Positions 14,104-14,331 of a stretch of 14,331 bases of DNA are shown piece by piece. The stretch is from the NCBI GenBank assembly GCA_016866415.1, contig VGML01000035.1:1-14331 (forward strand), read 5' to 3'. Each line of letters begins with the position of its first letter. Positions within the stretch are counted from its first letter, which is position 1. This DNA comes from Bacteroidota bacterium. Lineage in GTDB: Bacteria; Bacteroidota; Bacteroidia; Flavobacteriales_D; Crocinitomicaceae. Below the pieces are notes generated by a model. That model did no database searches and was not told the DNA's origin. It worked only from the letters and a program-made list of their open reading frames with translations. The position numbers and the translations under genes are program-made.

Positions 14104-14135
14104 AAAAAAAAGACATCCGACCAAAGCCGAATGTC
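14104..14135 (-). terminator. Intrinsic terminator of rpsO
   Basis: On the minus strand GACATTCGGC pairs with GTCGGATGTC around a TTTG loop (ten pairs with one G-T wobble and one mismatch), followed by eight T's. It begins about 40 bases after the rpsO stop codon and fits a Rho-independent terminator between rpsO and pnp. Confidence 0.8.
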
Positions 14136-14173
14136 CCCTCTCAATAAAATAATTTCGTTTCTTAGCGAATGAA

Positions 14174-14331
14174 TTAACGACGTAATCCTAACTCTTTCAC
14201 TAATGCACGATATTTTTCAATGTCTTTACCTTTTAAATAATCTAAAAGACTACGACGCTTACCAACAAGCAACTGAAGTGCTCTTTGCGTACCATAATCT
14301 TTACGATTTTTCTTTAAATGCTCTGTCAAAT
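14174..14331 (-). CDS. rpsO: 30S ribosomal protein S15 (3' part)
   Basis: The last 51 residues of S15 are encoded, and the gene runs off the right edge of the window. LTEHLKKNRKDYGTQRALQL, LVGKRRSLLDYLKGKD and the C-terminal YRALVKELGLRR match the highly conserved end of S15, a small-subunit protein that binds 16S rRNA early in assembly. The TAA stop is at 14174-14176. About 38 N-terminal residues are missing if the protein has the usual 89. Its position just upstream of pnp on the same strand is the conserved bacterial order. Confidence 0.95.
   Translation of the reverse strand, partial: LTEHLKKNRKDYGTQRALQLLVGKRRSLLDYLKGKDIEKYRALVKELGLRR

Noticed and set aside
1..14331. tRNA, rRNA, riboswitch or replication origin
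   Set aside because: I found no cloverleaf ends, rRNA core sequences, recognisable riboswitch core or DnaA-box cluster in the intergenic stretches, which are all short and AT-rich.

Overview
The window looks like chromosomal DNA of a Bacteroidota bacterium, probably of the order Flavobacteriales. The evidence is AT-rich intergenic DNA, type IX secretion (T9SS) C-terminal sorting domains on two proteins, '-AQS/-AQT/-TQS' signal-peptide ends, TAnnTTTG-type -7 promoter boxes, little Shine-Dalgarno sequence, and a MopE-type repeat protein. A family-level guess such as Crocinitomicaceae is inference only. Nearly everything is on the minus strand; the plus strand carries only a clipped T9SS cargo end and a gene remnant.

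The right-hand two thirds is ordinary chromosome. Reading in the direction of transcription (right to left), it holds rpsO (clipped by the window edge) with its terminator, and pnp with a UUCG-loop terminator. Next come a 1.1-kb-residue-scale secreted T9SS protein (about 1090 aa) built from ten MopE-like DCDD repeats, with its own terminator, and a large M1 metallopeptidase whose C-terminal third looks like an Omp85-type outer-membrane barrel. The last gene is a 67K-type sppA signal peptide peptidase. rpsO-pnp is the classical ribosomal/RNA-decay pair. The peptidase, SppA and the T9SS protein all act in the envelope, but terminators and gaps suggest separate transcription units.

The left 3.1 kb looks like accessory DNA. 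Convergent with sppA, with only one base between the stop codons, lies the 3' part of an XRE-type regulator gene. It is cut off sharply at about 2880, in the middle of its helix-turn-helix, and the lost 5' part is not in the window. Left of the break are two unrecognised minus-strand genes, one with a signal peptide. Beyond them is a single AAA-ATPase/DUF4143 gene enclosed by two 66-bp direct repeats 1212 bp apart. Each repeat carries two TTGGA-N6-TCCAA-like palindromes spaced exactly 32 bp apart. The right copy also contains a near-perfect Bacteroidota promoter, placed so that the ATPase transcript would be almost leaderless. This one-gene, repeat-framed cassette is the best candidate here for something undescribed. 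The M1 peptidase-barrel fusion and the two-block repeat architecture of the MopE-like protein are the next most interesting points.
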